Origin: DATJSJ01 sp035504175
GTDB lineage: Bacteria > Pseudomonadota > Alphaproteobacteria > Acetobacterales > Acetobacteraceae
Direction: 5' to 3'
Assembly (NCBI GenBank): GCA_035504175.1
Contig: DATJSJ010000276.1
Span: forward strand, 1 to 64,000
DNA: 64,000 nucleotides
The position numbers and the translations under genes are program-made. The stretch's first letter is position 1. Each line of letters starts with the position of its first letter. This document shows positions 16,552-25,267 of this stretch, piece after piece. The notes beneath the pieces are model-generated. The model was not told the DNA's origin, searched no databases, and saw nothing but the letters and a program-made list of their open reading frames with translations.

Positions 16552-17589
16552 ATGACCGGCAATCGCACCGCCCTCGTCCTCGGCGCCACCGGCGGCATCG
16601 GCGGCGAGGTCGCCCGCCTTCTCGTCGACCGCGGCTGGCAGGTCCGCGCCCTGCATCGCGATCCCGACCGGCTGCCGGCGGAGGCCAAGGCCGGCGTCAC
16701 CTGGCATCGGGGCGATGCCATGGTCGCGGCCGACGTGGCAGCCGCGGCCGCCGGGGCTTGCGTCATCGTGCACGCGGTCAATCCGCCCCGCTACCGCCAC
16801 TGGAGCCGGCTGGTGCTGCCGATGCTGGAGAACACAATCACCGCCGCCCGCGCCGCGGGCGCGCGCATCGTGCTGCCGGGCACGGTCTACAATTTCGGCC
16901 CCGACGCGTTTCCGGTGCTGCACGAGGATTCGCCGCAGCACCCGCTCACCGCCAAGGGCCGCATCCGCGCCGAGATGGAGCGCCGGCTGCAGACCGCGGC
17001 CGCGTCCGGCGTCCCGGTGCTGATCGTGCGGGCCGGCGACTATTTCGGGCCCCGCGCCGGCAACAACTGGTTCTCGCAGGGGCTGGTGAAGCCGGGCAAG
17101 CCGGTCGCCGCGATCACCAATCCCGGGCGGCGCGGCATCGGCCACCAATGGTCGTACCTGCCCGATGTCGCCGAGACTATGGTCCGCCTGCTCGAACGCG
17201 GCGACGCGCTGGGCTCCTTCGCCGTCTTCCACATGGCCGGCCATTGGGACGCCGACGGGACGCGCATGGTCGACGCGATCCGTGCTGCCGTCGGCAACCG
17301 GCGGCTTGCGGTCCGCTCGCTGCCCTGGCCGCTGCTGCGATTGCTGTCGCCGGTGGTGCCGCTGCTCCGCGAATTGCTGCCGATGCGCTATCTCTGGCGC
17401 ACGCCGATCCGGATGGACAACGCGCGGCTGCTGGCCGCGCTCGGCACGGAGCCGCACACGCCGCTCGATGTCGCGGTGCACGACACGCTGATCGGGCTCG
17501 GCTGCCTTCCGGCCGCGCCGCACGGGTGCGGGAACGTCCACGGCACGGACCTGCCGCGCTCAGCCATGCTGCGGCTCCGCCAGACGTGA
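16552..17589 (+). CDS. NAD-dependent epimerase/dehydratase-like protein (atypical extended SDR)
   Basis: Rossmann protein of 345 residues starting with VLGATGGIGGEVARLL, an extended-SDR glycine motif. An arginine after strand 2 (RALHRDPDRL) suggests NADP(H). Conserved segments include VIVHAVNPPRY, IVLPGTVYNFGPD and VLIVRAGDYFGPR; the canonical YxxxK is not evident, as the tyrosine lies in TVYNFGPD. The ATG at 16552 is preceded by GGAG. It is divergently transcribed from the LysR gene and is probably its regulatory target. The last 30 residues are low-complexity. The reaction cannot be assigned beyond an NADP-linked modification. Confidence 0.82.
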   Translation: MTGNRTALVLGATGGIGGEVARLLVDRGWQVRALHRDPDRLPAEAKAGVTWHRGDAMVAADVAAAAAGACVIVHAVNPPRYRHWSRLVLPMLENTITAARAAGARIVLPGTVYNFGPDAFPVLHEDSPQHPLTAKGRIRAEMERRLQTAAASGVPVLIVRAGDYFGPRAGNNWFSQGLVKPGKPVAAITNPGRRGIGHQWSYLPDVAETMVRLLERGDALGSFAVFHMAGHWDADGTRMVDAIRAAVGNRRLAVRSLPWPLLRLLSPVVPLLRELLPMRYLWRTPIRMDNARLLAALGTEPHTPLDVAVHDTLIGLGCLPAAPHGCGNVHGTDLPRSAMLRLRQT

Positions 17590-17724
17590 TCGAAGGTGCC
17601 GACTGCGGCTCCGGGCGGAGTTTCCGGCCTCAGGCGCCGGAATCCGCCTCGCCGCAGCGGGCCAAGGCCGGGTGACGGGGCAGCGCTCGCTTCCCCGGTT
17701 ACGCGACGCAGGGGCTGGGCGGGC

Positions 17725-17994
17725 CTACGGACGGTACAGGTCGCGCGGGCCGGAGCCGGCGCGGCCGCCGCGCCAGCGCTGGATGCGGAAGGCCACCCAG
17801 GCGACCACGCCTGCCAGGACCGCGATCGGGATCAGCGCCATCGCAATCCAGAGCGCCAGTGCTGCGCCGGCGAGCAGACCAGCCAGCGCCGCGACCACCA
17901 GCGCGCCGAGCGCCACCCGCGACAACAGCGGCGGCGGCCGGTGCACGAATTGCCCGTCCGGCGTCATGTCGATCTGCGGCGGCATCCGGTCCAT
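17725..17994 (-). CDS. Small hypothetical membrane protein
   Basis: Predicted 89-residue protein with a proline-rich N terminus (MPPQIDMTPDGQFVHRPPP) and two consecutive hydrophobic helices (LSRVALGALVVAALAGLLAGAALALWIAM region, then LIPIAVLAGVVAWVAF), ending in a basic tail rich in Arg and Gly. The composition is convincing for a real small inner-membrane protein, but no family function is known to me. The start at 17994 is uncertain since the ribosome site is weak. It is divergent from the DUF3141 operon and convergent with the epimerase-like gene. Confidence 0.6.
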   Translation of the reverse strand: MDRMPPQIDMTPDGQFVHRPPPLLSRVALGALVVAALAGLLAGAALALWIAMALIPIAVLAGVVAWVAFRIQRWRGGRAGSGPRDLYRP

Positions 17995-18117
17995 GTCCCG
18001 CAGATGGGCCGGGCGCGGGGCGCCGGCAAGCCCCGATCGAAGGCGCGGCCCCCCGGTCCGCGGCGCAGCGTGGCCGGCCCGGTGTCGCCCGGAGCCGCCC
18101 CGCGAACTGTCACCCGA

Positions 18118-18131
18118 TTGATCGAGGTCAA
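18118..18131. promoter_or_regulatory. FNR/Anr/FixK-type box upstream of DUF3141-pta-fabI-ackA
   Basis: TTGATCGAGGTCAA fits the CRP/FNR-family consensus TTGAY-N4-RTCAA exactly. A -10-like TATGGT at 18149-18154 places a start near 18162, so the box would be centred about 38-41 bases upstream, the class II activator position. An almost identical box precedes the CBS gene at the other end of this cluster. Confidence 0.65.
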
Positions 18132-18322
18132 TGCTGCAACTGCGTGCTATGGTTACGACAGCATTCGACCGTGACCACCGACGGCGGCCTCCGGGCGCGC
18201 GAATCAGGGTCTGAAAACAAATGGCTAGGCCCCGACCCGCACAGCGCGGGCGATCCGGGCCTTGCCGGCAGCAAGGGCGTACGGCCGTCGAGACCGGCCG
18301 CACGCCGCAGGGGAAGAATCGG

Positions 18323-20503
18323 ATGTCAAACGTGCCCGGGCTGAACGCGCTGCAGGAATATTGGCTGGATGCCTGGCAGCGCTCCGTGCTGTTCCTCGAC
18401 GTCCTGCGACAGCGCGGCAACAACCATTTCGAGTACACCGCACGGGCCGTGCCGAACGTGCTCAGCTTCGAGTGCACCCTGGTCCGGGATGGACGCACGC
18501 TGCCGCGGCCGGTCAATTACGGGCTGGTGCAGATCGTGCCCCCGGCCGGCACCAAGACCGATCCGACGAAGCGCCCGTTCATCGTCGTCGATCCGCGCGC
18601 CGGGCACGGGCCGGGCATCGGCGGCATGAAGCACGACAGCGAGATCGGCGTGGCGCTCGCCGCCGGGCATCCGTGCTACTTCATCGGCTTCGCGCCGCAC
18701 CCGGTGCCGGGCCAGACGGTGGAGGATGTCTGCCGGGCGGAGGCGGCCTTCGTCGCCGAGGTCATCGCCCGCCATCCCGAAGCGGAAGGCCGGCCGGTGA
18801 TCATCGGCAACTGCCAGGCCGGTTGGCAGATCATGATGATGGCGGCGATCGAGCCGCAACTGTGCGGCCCGATCATGCTGGCCGGCTCGCCGCTCTCCTA
18901 CTGGGCCGGCGTGCGCGGCCGCAACCCGATGCGCTACACCGGCGGCATCCTCGGCGGCTCGTGGATGACGGCGCTTGCCGGCGATCTTGGTCACGGCATC
19001 TTCGACGGCGCGCACCTGGTCGCCAATTTCGAGTCGCTGAACCTCGCCAACACCTACTGGAAGAAGGACTACAACCTCTACTCGCGCATCGACACCGAAG
19101 CGACCCGGTTTCTCGAGTTCGAGAAATGGTGGGGCAGTCCGATCCTGCTCAATGCCGAGGAGATCCAATGGATCGTCGACAACCTGTTCATCGGCAACCG
19201 GCTGTCGACCGGCGAACTGCGCAGCTCGGATCAGCGGCGCGTCGATCTGCGCAACGTCAAGTCGCCGATCATCGTCTTCTGCTCCTGGGGCGACAACATC
19301 ACGCCGCCGCAGCAGGCGCTCGACTGGATCCTCGATCTTTATGACGACGAGAGGGAAATCGTCGCGAACGGCCAGACCATCGTCTACTCGATGCATTCCA
19401 GCGTCGGACATCTCGGGATATTCGTCTCCGGCAAGGTCGCGACCAAGGAGCACGAAGAGTTCGCGACCTGCATGGACATGATCGACCTCATGCCGCCGGG
19501 TCTCTACGAGGCCGTCATCACCGAGGTCGAGCCCGGTGTCGTCCACCCCAACCTGGTGAACGGACGCTACCTGTTCACGCTCGAGGTGAGGACGTTGAAC
19601 GATATCCGGGCGCTCGGCAGCAACGACGCGGAGGACGATCTGCGCTTCGCCACCGTCGCGCGGGTCTCCGAGGTCAATCACGGGCTGTACCAGACCACGG
19701 TCGGCCCCGCGGTGCGCATGATGACGCCCGAGCCCGCCGCGGCGCTGATGCGTGAGTTGCATCCGCACCGGATGCGCTACGCCCTCTTCTCCGACCGCAA
19801 TCCGCTGATGCAGCCGGTCAAGGCCGCGGCCGAGGCGGTGCGCGCCGCCCGGCAGCCGGTCGCCGAGGACAATCCGCTGCTCGCCGCCGAACGGGCGATG
19901 TCTTCGTGGATCATCAACTGGCTCGATGCCTGCCAGGCGGCCCGCGACACCTGGGTCGAGCACGCCTTTCTCGCCGTCTACGGCTCGCCGCTCCTGCAGG
20001 CGCTGGCAGGATTCGGGCCGCAGGCCGGCCCGGCGCGCCCGCATATCGAGCGCGACCTGGTGCGCGAGGCGGACGAAGCGCAGCGGCTCGCGGCACTCGA
20101 GACGAGGATTGCGGCGGGCGGCCCGATGGCCGCCGGGCTGCGCGCCGTCCTCTACGTCCGCATGCCCGAAGGCAGCGCCGACGAGCGCGGCTTCGCCATC
20201 CTGCAAGCGCTGCGGGCCGAGCAGCCGCCGGAGCGGCGCCCGTCGATCGCATCGCTGAAGGAGCTGTTCAGGGAGCAGTTCCTGCTGCTCAAGCTCGACG
20301 AGGAGCGGGCCGTCGCGGCGATCCCCCGGATGCTGCCGGCCAAGCCCGAGGAGCGCCGCCAGGTGCTGGGCGCCGTCCAGCGGGTGCTGTCCGCCCGCGG
20401 CTCCCTGTCCGAGGAAGGCACCCGCCGGCTGCGCCAGATCGAAACCCTGTTCGACGCCAAGCCGCCGCGCGCGCCGGCCAGGGAGGAGGCGGTGAATGCC
20501 TGA
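18323..20503 (+). CDS. DUF3141 family protein (PHA-synthase-like alpha/beta hydrolase)
   Basis: Protein of 726 residues. The N-terminal two thirds is an alpha/beta-hydrolase related to PHA synthases: a lipase-box-like IIGNCQAGW with cysteine as candidate nucleophile (around residue 170), CSWGDNITPP with the acidic residue, and SVGHLGIFVSG with the histidine, i.e. a Cys-Asp-His triad like PhaC. The C-terminal 120 residues are helical and charged, resembling a TerB-like module (FAILQALRAEQ to LFREQFLLLKLDEE). The ATG at 18323 follows GGGGAAG. Its end overlaps the phosphotransacetylase start by eight bases. The exact reaction is unknown; the context links it to acetyl- or butyryl-phosphate metabolism, and an FNR-type box lies upstream. 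Confidence 0.85.
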   Translation: MSNVPGLNALQEYWLDAWQRSVLFLDVLRQRGNNHFEYTARAVPNVLSFECTLVRDGRTLPRPVNYGLVQIVPPAGTKTDPTKRPFIVVDPRAGHGPGIGGMKHDSEIGVALAAGHPCYFIGFAPHPVPGQTVEDVCRAEAAFVAEVIARHPEAEGRPVIIGNCQAGWQIMMMAAIEPQLCGPIMLAGSPLSYWAGVRGRNPMRYTGGILGGSWMTALAGDLGHGIFDGAHLVANFESLNLANTYWKKDYNLYSRIDTEATRFLEFEKWWGSPILLNAEEIQWIVDNLFIGNRLSTGELRSSDQRRVDLRNVKSPIIVFCSWGDNITPPQQALDWILDLYDDEREIVANGQTIVYSMHSSVGHLGIFVSGKVATKEHEEFATCMDMIDLMPPGLYEAVITEVEPGVVHPNLVNGRYLFTLEVRTLNDIRALGSNDAEDDLRFATVARVSEVNHGLYQTTVGPAVRMMTPEPAAALMRELHPHRMRYALFSDRNPLMQPVKAAAEAVRAARQPVAEDNPLLAAERAMSSWIINWLDACQAARDTWVEHAFLAVYGSPLLQALAGFGPQAGPARPHIERDLVREADEAQRLAALETRIAAGGPMAAGLRAVLYVRMPEGSADERGFAILQALRAEQPPERRPSIASLKELFREQFLLLKLDEERAVAAIPRMLPAKPEERRQVLGAVQRVLSARGSLSEEGTRRLRQIETLFDAKPPRAPAREEAVNA

Positions 20504-21458
20504 CGCCCCGCCCCCGAACGACCGTCGCCACGACAAGTACGAGGTCCTGGTCGAGGCGGCGCGGCGCCTGCCGCCGATCGCAACGGCGGTCGCACACCCC
20601 TGCGATGACGTGTCGCTGGAAAGCGCGGTGGAAGCCGCCCGGCTCGGCCTGGTCAAGCCGGTGCTGGTCGGCCCGGCCGCCCGCATCCGCGATGTCGCGG
20701 CGAAGGCGTCGATCGACGTCGCCGGCTTCGAGATCGTCGACGCGGCCCATAGCCACGAAGCGGCGGCGCAGGCGGTGGCGCTGGTGCGCGGCGGCCGGGT
20801 CGAGGCACTGATGAAGGGCAGCCTGCACACCGACGAGCTGATGGGCGCCGTGGTGGCGCGCGAGGGTGGCATCCGCACCGCCCGCCGGATCAGCCATTGC
20901 TTCATCATGGACGTGCCGGGCCATGCGAACGCCCTGATCATCACCGATGCCGCCGTCAACATCGCGCCGACGCTCGAGGAGAAGGTCGACATCGTGCAGA
21001 ACGCGATCGACCTCGCGCACGCCATGCGCCTGCCGGAGGTGCGGGTCGCGATCCTGAGTGCGATGGAGACGGTGAACCCGAAGGTGCCATCCACAGTCGA
21101 GGCGGCCGCGCTGTGCAAGATGGCCGATCGCGGCCAGATCACCGGCGCGCTGCTCGACGGGCCGCTGGCGCTCGACAATGCGATCAGCGCCGAGGCGGCG
21201 CGGATCAAGCACATCGTCTCGCCGGTCGCGGGACGCGCCAACGTGCTGGTCGTGCCGGATCTCGAATCCGGCAACATGCTGGCGAAAAGCCTCTCCTTCC
21301 TTGCCGGCGCGGATGCGGCGGGGATCGTGCTCGGCGCCCGCGTGCCGATCATCCTGACCAGCCGCGCCGATGCGCTGCTGACCCGCCTCGCCTCCTGTGC
21401 CGTCGCCGTGCTAGTCGCCGCCGCGCGGCGCGACAATCCTGCCACCGCCATCCCATGA
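20496..21458 (+). CDS. pta: Phosphate acetyl/butyryltransferase
   Basis: Enzyme of 320 residues that interconverts acyl-CoA plus phosphate and acyl-phosphate plus CoA. PTA/PTB family segments are clear: VKPVLVGPAARI near the start, VALVRGGRVEALMKGSLHTDELM, RRISHCFIMDVPG, ITDAAVNIAPTLEEK and VLVVPDLESGNMLAKSLSF. The size fits the short PTA/PTB class without the DRTGG domain. It is encoded between the DUF3141 gene (8-base overlap) and fabI (10-base gap), with ackA two genes downstream, forming an acyl-CoA to acid plus ATP route. Whether acetyl- or butyryl-CoA is preferred cannot be told from sequence. Confidence 0.9.
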   Translation: MPDAPPPNDRRHDKYEVLVEAARRLPPIATAVAHPCDDVSLESAVEAARLGLVKPVLVGPAARIRDVAAKASIDVAGFEIVDAAHSHEAAAQAVALVRGGRVEALMKGSLHTDELMGAVVAREGGIRTARRISHCFIMDVPGHANALIITDAAVNIAPTLEEKVDIVQNAIDLAHAMRLPEVRVAILSAMETVNPKVPSTVEAAALCKMADRGQITGALLDGPLALDNAISAEAARIKHIVSPVAGRANVLVVPDLESGNMLAKSLSFLAGADAAGIVLGARVPIILTSRADALLTRLASCAVAVLVAAARRDNPATAIP

Positions 21459-21468
21459 GAGGTCGCGC

Positions 21469-22248
21469 ATGAGCGAGGCCATCCGACCCGTCCTGTCCGG
21501 CCGCCGCGCCCTCGTCGTCGGCATCGCCAACGAGCATTCCATCGCCTATGGCTGCGCGAAGGCGTTCCGCACCGCCGGCGCCGAGCTCGCGGTCACCTGG
21601 CTGAACGACAAGGCGCGCCCCTATGTCGAGCCGCTGGCCGACGAACTCGAAGCGCCGATCCGCGCGCCGCTCGACGTCGCCGTGCCCGGCCAGATGGAGT
21701 CCGTGTTCGAGACGATCCGCGAACGCTGGGGTCGGCTCGACATCCTGGTCCACTCCATCGCCTTCGCACCGAAGCAGGACCTGCAGGGCGGGCTGCTCGA
21801 CTGCTCGGCGGAGGGTTTCGCCAAGGCGATGGACATCTCCTGCCACTCCTTCGTGCGCATGGCGCGGCTCGCGGCGCCGCTGATGACCGAGGGCGGGACG
21901 ATGTTCGCCATGAGCTATTACGGCGCCAGCCGCGTCGTGCCGAACTACAACGTTATGGGGCCGGTGAAGGCGGCGCTGGAGGCGGCCTGCCGCTATCTCG
22001 CCTTCGAGCTCGGGCGGCAGCGCATCCGCGTGCACGCCATCTCGCCGGGGCCGCTCAAGACCCGCGCCGCGTCGGGGCTGAAGGATTTCGAGCTGCTGCT
22101 GAACGAGGCGGCGCAGAAGGCGCCGCTCGGCGAGCTGGTGGACATCATGGATGTCGGCTTCACCTGCGCCTATCTCGCGACCGATTTCGCGAGCCGGGTC
22201 ACCGGCGGCACCGTCTTCGTCGATGGCGGCGCCAACATCGTCGCCTGA
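21469..22248 (+). CDS. fabI: Enoyl-[acyl-carrier-protein] reductase (NADH)
   Basis: FabI-type SDR of 259 residues. Signature elements are LVVGIANEHSIAYGCAK for NADH binding, the SIAFAPKQDL block, and the catalytic NYNVMGPVKAALEAACRYLA region with Tyr-x6-Lys. The C terminus, VTGGTVFVDGGANIVA, is typical. FabI reduces the enoyl double bond in the last step of fatty-acid elongation. Its location between phosphotransacetylase and acetate kinase is unusual for a housekeeping fab gene and suggests a second copy serving an anaerobic or PHA-related pathway; a main FabI would then be encoded elsewhere. Position 21469 follows an AGAGGTCGC site. Confidence 0.9.
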   Translation: MSEAIRPVLSGRRALVVGIANEHSIAYGCAKAFRTAGAELAVTWLNDKARPYVEPLADELEAPIRAPLDVAVPGQMESVFETIRERWGRLDILVHSIAFAPKQDLQGGLLDCSAEGFAKAMDISCHSFVRMARLAAPLMTEGGTMFAMSYYGASRVVPNYNVMGPVKAALEAACRYLAFELGRQRIRVHAISPGPLKTRAASGLKDFELLLNEAAQKAPLGELVDIMDVGFTCAYLATDFASRVTGGTVFVDGGANIVA

Positions 22249-22262
22249 TCCGGGATCCCGCC

Positions 22263-23444
22263 ATGCCAGGCTGCGTCGCGGCGCTGAACGCCGGCTCCTC
22301 CAGCATCAAGTTCGCGCTGCATGCGGTCGGCGGCGATGCGGCACTGCTGTTCCGCGGTCAGGTCGAGCGGATCGGCGTCGCGCCGCATCTGCGCATCACC
22401 GGCGCGGACGGCGCCACCGTCGCCGAGCACGATTGCGACGCCGCCGGGTTCGACCACGAGGCCGCGACGCGCGAGATCCTCACCACGGCGGCGAAGCTGA
22501 TCGCCGGCACGCCGGTGCTCGGCATCGGCCACCGCGTCGTGCATGGCGGCATCCATCACGCGGCGCCGGCACGGGTGACGGATGCGCTCCTGGCCGAACT
22601 CGCGACGCTGGTGCCGCTGGCGCCGCTGCACCAGCCGCACAACCTGTCGCCGATGCGCGCGATCGCCGCCGCGGCGCCGCAGATCCCGCAGGTCGCCTGC
22701 TTCGACACCGCCTTTCATCGCAGCCAGCCGGCGCTCGCGCAGGAATACGCCCTGCCGCGCGCGCTCACCGAGGCCGGCGTGCGCCGCTACGGATTCCACG
22801 GGCTGTCCTACGAATACGTCGCGTCGCGGATGGCGGAGCTGTCGCCGCATCTCGCCAATGGCCGCGTGATCGTGGCGCATCTCGGCAACGGCGCCAGCCT
22901 CTGCGCCATCGCCGGCGGGCGCAGCGTCGCCAGCACGATGGGATTTTCCGCCGTCGAGGGGCTGATGATGGGCACGCGCTGCGGCGCGATCGATCCCGGC
23001 GTGCTGCTCTGGCTGATGGACGAGCGCGGCATGGACGCGCGCGCGATCGAGGATCTGATCTACCGAAAATCCGGCCTGCTCGGCGTCTCCGGCATCTCGT
23101 CGGACATGCGGACGCTGCGCGGCTCCGCCGAGCCGGCGGCGTTGGAAGCGATCGCGCTGTTCGTCTACCGCATCGTGCGCGAGATCGGCTCGCTCGCCGC
23201 GGCACTCGGCGGGCTGGACGGGCTCGTCTTCACCGCCGGCATCGGCGAGCATGACGCGGCGACCCGGGCGGACGTCGCTGCGGGCTGCCGCTGGCTGGGT
23301 GTGGAACTGGACGAGGCGCGCAACCGCGGCGGCACCGGCCGCATCAGCCGTGACACCGCGACGGTCGCCACCTGGGTGATCCCGACCGACGAGGAACGCG
23401 TCATCGCCAGCCACACCGCGTCACTGCTCAGACTGCCCGGCTAG
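22263..23444 (+). CDS. ackA: Acetate kinase
   Basis: Acetokinase of 393 residues catalysing acetyl-phosphate plus ADP to acetate plus ATP. Family motifs occur in order: LNAGSSSIKFAL, GHRVVHGGIHH, CFDTAFH, RYGFHGLSYEYV, VIVAHLGNGASLCAI, STMGFSAVEGLMMGTRCGAIDPG and FTAGIGEHDAATR. The length is normal. It follows fabI after a 14-base gap and completes the Pta-AckA pathway in this operon. Tandem stem-loops lie immediately downstream, so it is probably the last gene of the unit. Confidence 0.95.
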   Translation: MPGCVAALNAGSSSIKFALHAVGGDAALLFRGQVERIGVAPHLRITGADGATVAEHDCDAAGFDHEAATREILTTAAKLIAGTPVLGIGHRVVHGGIHHAAPARVTDALLAELATLVPLAPLHQPHNLSPMRAIAAAAPQIPQVACFDTAFHRSQPALAQEYALPRALTEAGVRRYGFHGLSYEYVASRMAELSPHLANGRVIVAHLGNGASLCAIAGGRSVASTMGFSAVEGLMMGTRCGAIDPGVLLWLMDERGMDARAIEDLIYRKSGLLGVSGISSDMRTLRGSAEPAALEAIALFVYRIVREIGSLAAALGGLDGLVFTAGIGEHDAATRADVAAGCRWLGVELDEARNRGGTGRISRDTATVATWVIPTDEERVIASHTASLLRLPG

Positions 23445-23449
23445 ACCAG

Positions 23450-23500
23450 GATCGCCTGATCGCGCCGAGCGATCGTGGCCTGACTCTCTGTTTTCAGGCC
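23450..23500 (+). terminator. Tandem stem-loops after ackA
   Basis: Two inverted repeats follow the acetate kinase stop: GATCGC/GCGATC (23450-23474) and a perfect 7-bp stem GGCCTGA/TCAGGCC with a 10-base loop (23477-23500). There is no long T run, so factor-independent termination is only possible, not certain. Confidence 0.4.
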
Positions 23501-23606
23501 ATGAGTCCCGCCGTCTGCGGTGCCACCTGCCGCGATCATCGCGTTCTCGCCGCGGCACATCGTCTTCAGGGAGCCCGGCATCAGCACGCAGCGCCCGCGG
23601 CAAAAC

Positions 23607-23620
23607 TTGATCTGCGTCAA
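23607..23620. promoter_or_regulatory. FNR/Anr/FixK-type box upstream of the CBS protein
   Basis: TTGATCTGCGTCAA matches TTGAY-N4-RTCAA exactly and shares TTGATC and GTCAA with the 18.1 kb box. A -10-like CTACAG at 23642-23647 lies at the spacing expected if the box is centred near -41. Confidence 0.65.
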
Positions 23621-23708
23621 GCCTGCCGCACGCCGGCTGTGCTACAGACTGGGCAGGACCGGCATTGCTCGAGTGTTGCATACGCCGGTAGGCAGGAGGC
23701 CTTCGTCC

Positions 23709-24260
23709 ATGCTCGATGAAGCATTGGTCACGGCCGGCGAGCTGATGGCCCGCGATGTCATTGCCGTGCGTCCCGACGCTCCGCTGCGCCGCGCGGTCGT
23801 GCTGATGGCCGAGCGCGGCGTCAGCGGCCTGCCCGTCCTCGACGAGGCCGGCAGCATCGTCGGCATGATCAGCGAGGGCGATCTGGTGCGCTGGCACGAA
23901 GGCTATACCGAGCGCCAGGCGCGGTGGCTCGCCATGCTGGCGGAGGGGAACGAGCTCGCCCCGAGCTTTGTCGACGCCATCCGCAGCGAGGCGCACAAGG
24001 TCAAGGCGGCGATGAGTTCCGGTGCGATCACCGTCGGCGAAGAGACCTCGGCGCGCGAGGTCGCGCGGCTGATGCACACGCATCACATCAAGCGCGTGCC
24101 GGTGCTGCGCGACGGCCGGCTGGTCGGCATCGTCACCCGCTCCGATCTGGTGCGGGCGCTCGCGCGCAAGCTGCAGGAGACCCCGTCGCCGGCGCCGCCC
24201 GAACGGATCACGGTCGACGAGGCGCTGCGCCGCGCCAGGAGCCGCGCCGCCGGTACCTGA
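23709..24260 (+). CDS. CBS-domain pair protein
   Basis: Cytoplasmic protein of 183 residues built from two CBS motifs. The first is ARDVIAVRPDAPLRRAVVLMAERGVSGLPVLDEAGSIVGMISEGDLV, and the second is SSGAITVGEETSAREVARLMHTHHIKRVPVLRDGRLVGIVTRSDLVRAL. Such Bateman modules bind adenosine nucleotides and report energy state; here there is no attached enzymatic domain. A linker of about 40 residues separates the two, longer than usual. The start at 23709 is set by a GGCAGGAGG site. It has its own FNR-type box and stands right after the acetate operon, which suggests a sensor or modulator role in low-oxygen metabolism. Confidence 0.9.
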   Translation: MLDEALVTAGELMARDVIAVRPDAPLRRAVVLMAERGVSGLPVLDEAGSIVGMISEGDLVRWHEGYTERQARWLAMLAEGNELAPSFVDAIRSEAHKVKAAMSSGAITVGEETSAREVARLMHTHHIKRVPVLRDGRLVGIVTRSDLVRALARKLQETPSPAPPERITVDEALRRARSRAAGT

Positions 24261-24308
24261 GTGCGTGGTCGCCGATCCCGCGGACGTGCGGGCGCGTCGT
24301 TGCGGTGA

Positions 24309-25256
24309 CTACGGACCGCTGAGGCTGATCCGCGCCCAGGTGAGGTCGGGATTGAAGCGGGACGTGGCCGACGCCAGCCGCGACGTGTGCGGGCCGAGAT
24401 CCTTCTGGAACACGACGCCGTCCTGGTTGACCTCGAAGGTCATGATGCCGGATCCGCCGTAGGTCGCGGGCCAGGCGATCAGCGCGAAACCGCCGGTCAT
24501 CCGGCCGTGCCGCAGATAGGAACGCGCACCCTCCGGCGCGTCCGGCCCCTGCGCCGTCAGGACGCGGAAATAATAGCCCTGATAGGGCACCGGCCGGCCG
24601 TGCAGCAGTTCGCCGGGATAGGCCGCCGCGGCGGCGATCGGCGGCCCGAGCGGGCTCTCGGGCTGGCCGGCCGCCGCCTGCCAGTAGAGACCGTCATGCC
24701 GGCCCTGCCGGCTGGCGAGGTACTGCGCATAGACGCCGGTGCCGGTCGCATGCTCACGCCAGGCGAAATAGCGCCGCTGCGCCGCGACACAGGCGAGGGC
24801 GACGCGGATCGCGCTCAGCTCGTTGCGCCCGACCCGGCGATCGATGATCTCGTGCACGCCCGCCCGCGCGTCGAACCGCCAACCGCCATCGCCTTGAACG
24901 ATCGGTATCGGCAGCGGCCAGTCATCGCGCCCGACATCGAGCGTCATCCGCCCGGGTCCCTGCGGCACCAGCGCGCTCTTCCGATCGTACGCGGCGACGA
25001 AGCGCCGGCGCTGCTCCGCGTCGAGGTGCGGATCGCCGGAGAACAGCAGCCGCTCGCTGCCCGGCCCGAGCACGGCCTGCAGCGCGTCGGGATCGTCGAC
25101 CCGCGCCGCCGCGACCAGCGCGTCGACCGCGCCCTGCGGCGCTTCGAACACCTCCTGCACCAGCGGCGCCGCGGCGAGCGGGCCGGGCGTCAGCGCGAGC
25201 CACGCGGAGGCGAGAAGTGCAGGATAGCATCGCAGCCGGCGGCGCATCGATCGCAT
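24309..25256 (-). CDS. DUF2950 exported protein
   Basis: Predicted secreted protein of 315 residues with a signal peptide (RRRLRCYPALLASAWLALTPGPLAAA). The DUF2950 hallmark lies at the C-terminal end: GYYFRVLTAQG, GARSYLRHGRMTGGFALIAWP, YGGSGIMTFEVNQDGVVFQKDLG. It is immediately downstream of the DUF3300 gene (11-base gap) on the same strand; these two families commonly occur as neighbours. No enzymatic motif is recognised and the function is unknown; an envelope role is inferred from export only. Confidence 0.88.
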   Translation of the reverse strand: MRSMRRRLRCYPALLASAWLALTPGPLAAAPLVQEVFEAPQGAVDALVAAARVDDPDALQAVLGPGSERLLFSGDPHLDAEQRRRFVAAYDRKSALVPQGPGRMTLDVGRDDWPLPIPIVQGDGGWRFDARAGVHEIIDRRVGRNELSAIRVALACVAAQRRYFAWREHATGTGVYAQYLASRQGRHDGLYWQAAAGQPESPLGPPIAAAAAYPGELLHGRPVPYQGYYFRVLTAQGPDAPEGARSYLRHGRMTGGFALIAWPATYGGSGIMTFEVNQDGVVFQKDLGPHTSRLASATSRFNPDLTWARISLSGP

Positions 25257-25267
25257 CGAATCACCCG

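Noticed and set aside
18326..21451. A 1041-residue open frame antisense to DUF3141 and pta
   Set aside because: GC-rich codon bias keeps antisense frames open; the translation is Arg/Ala/Asp-rich with no domain, while the plus strand has clear family motifs.
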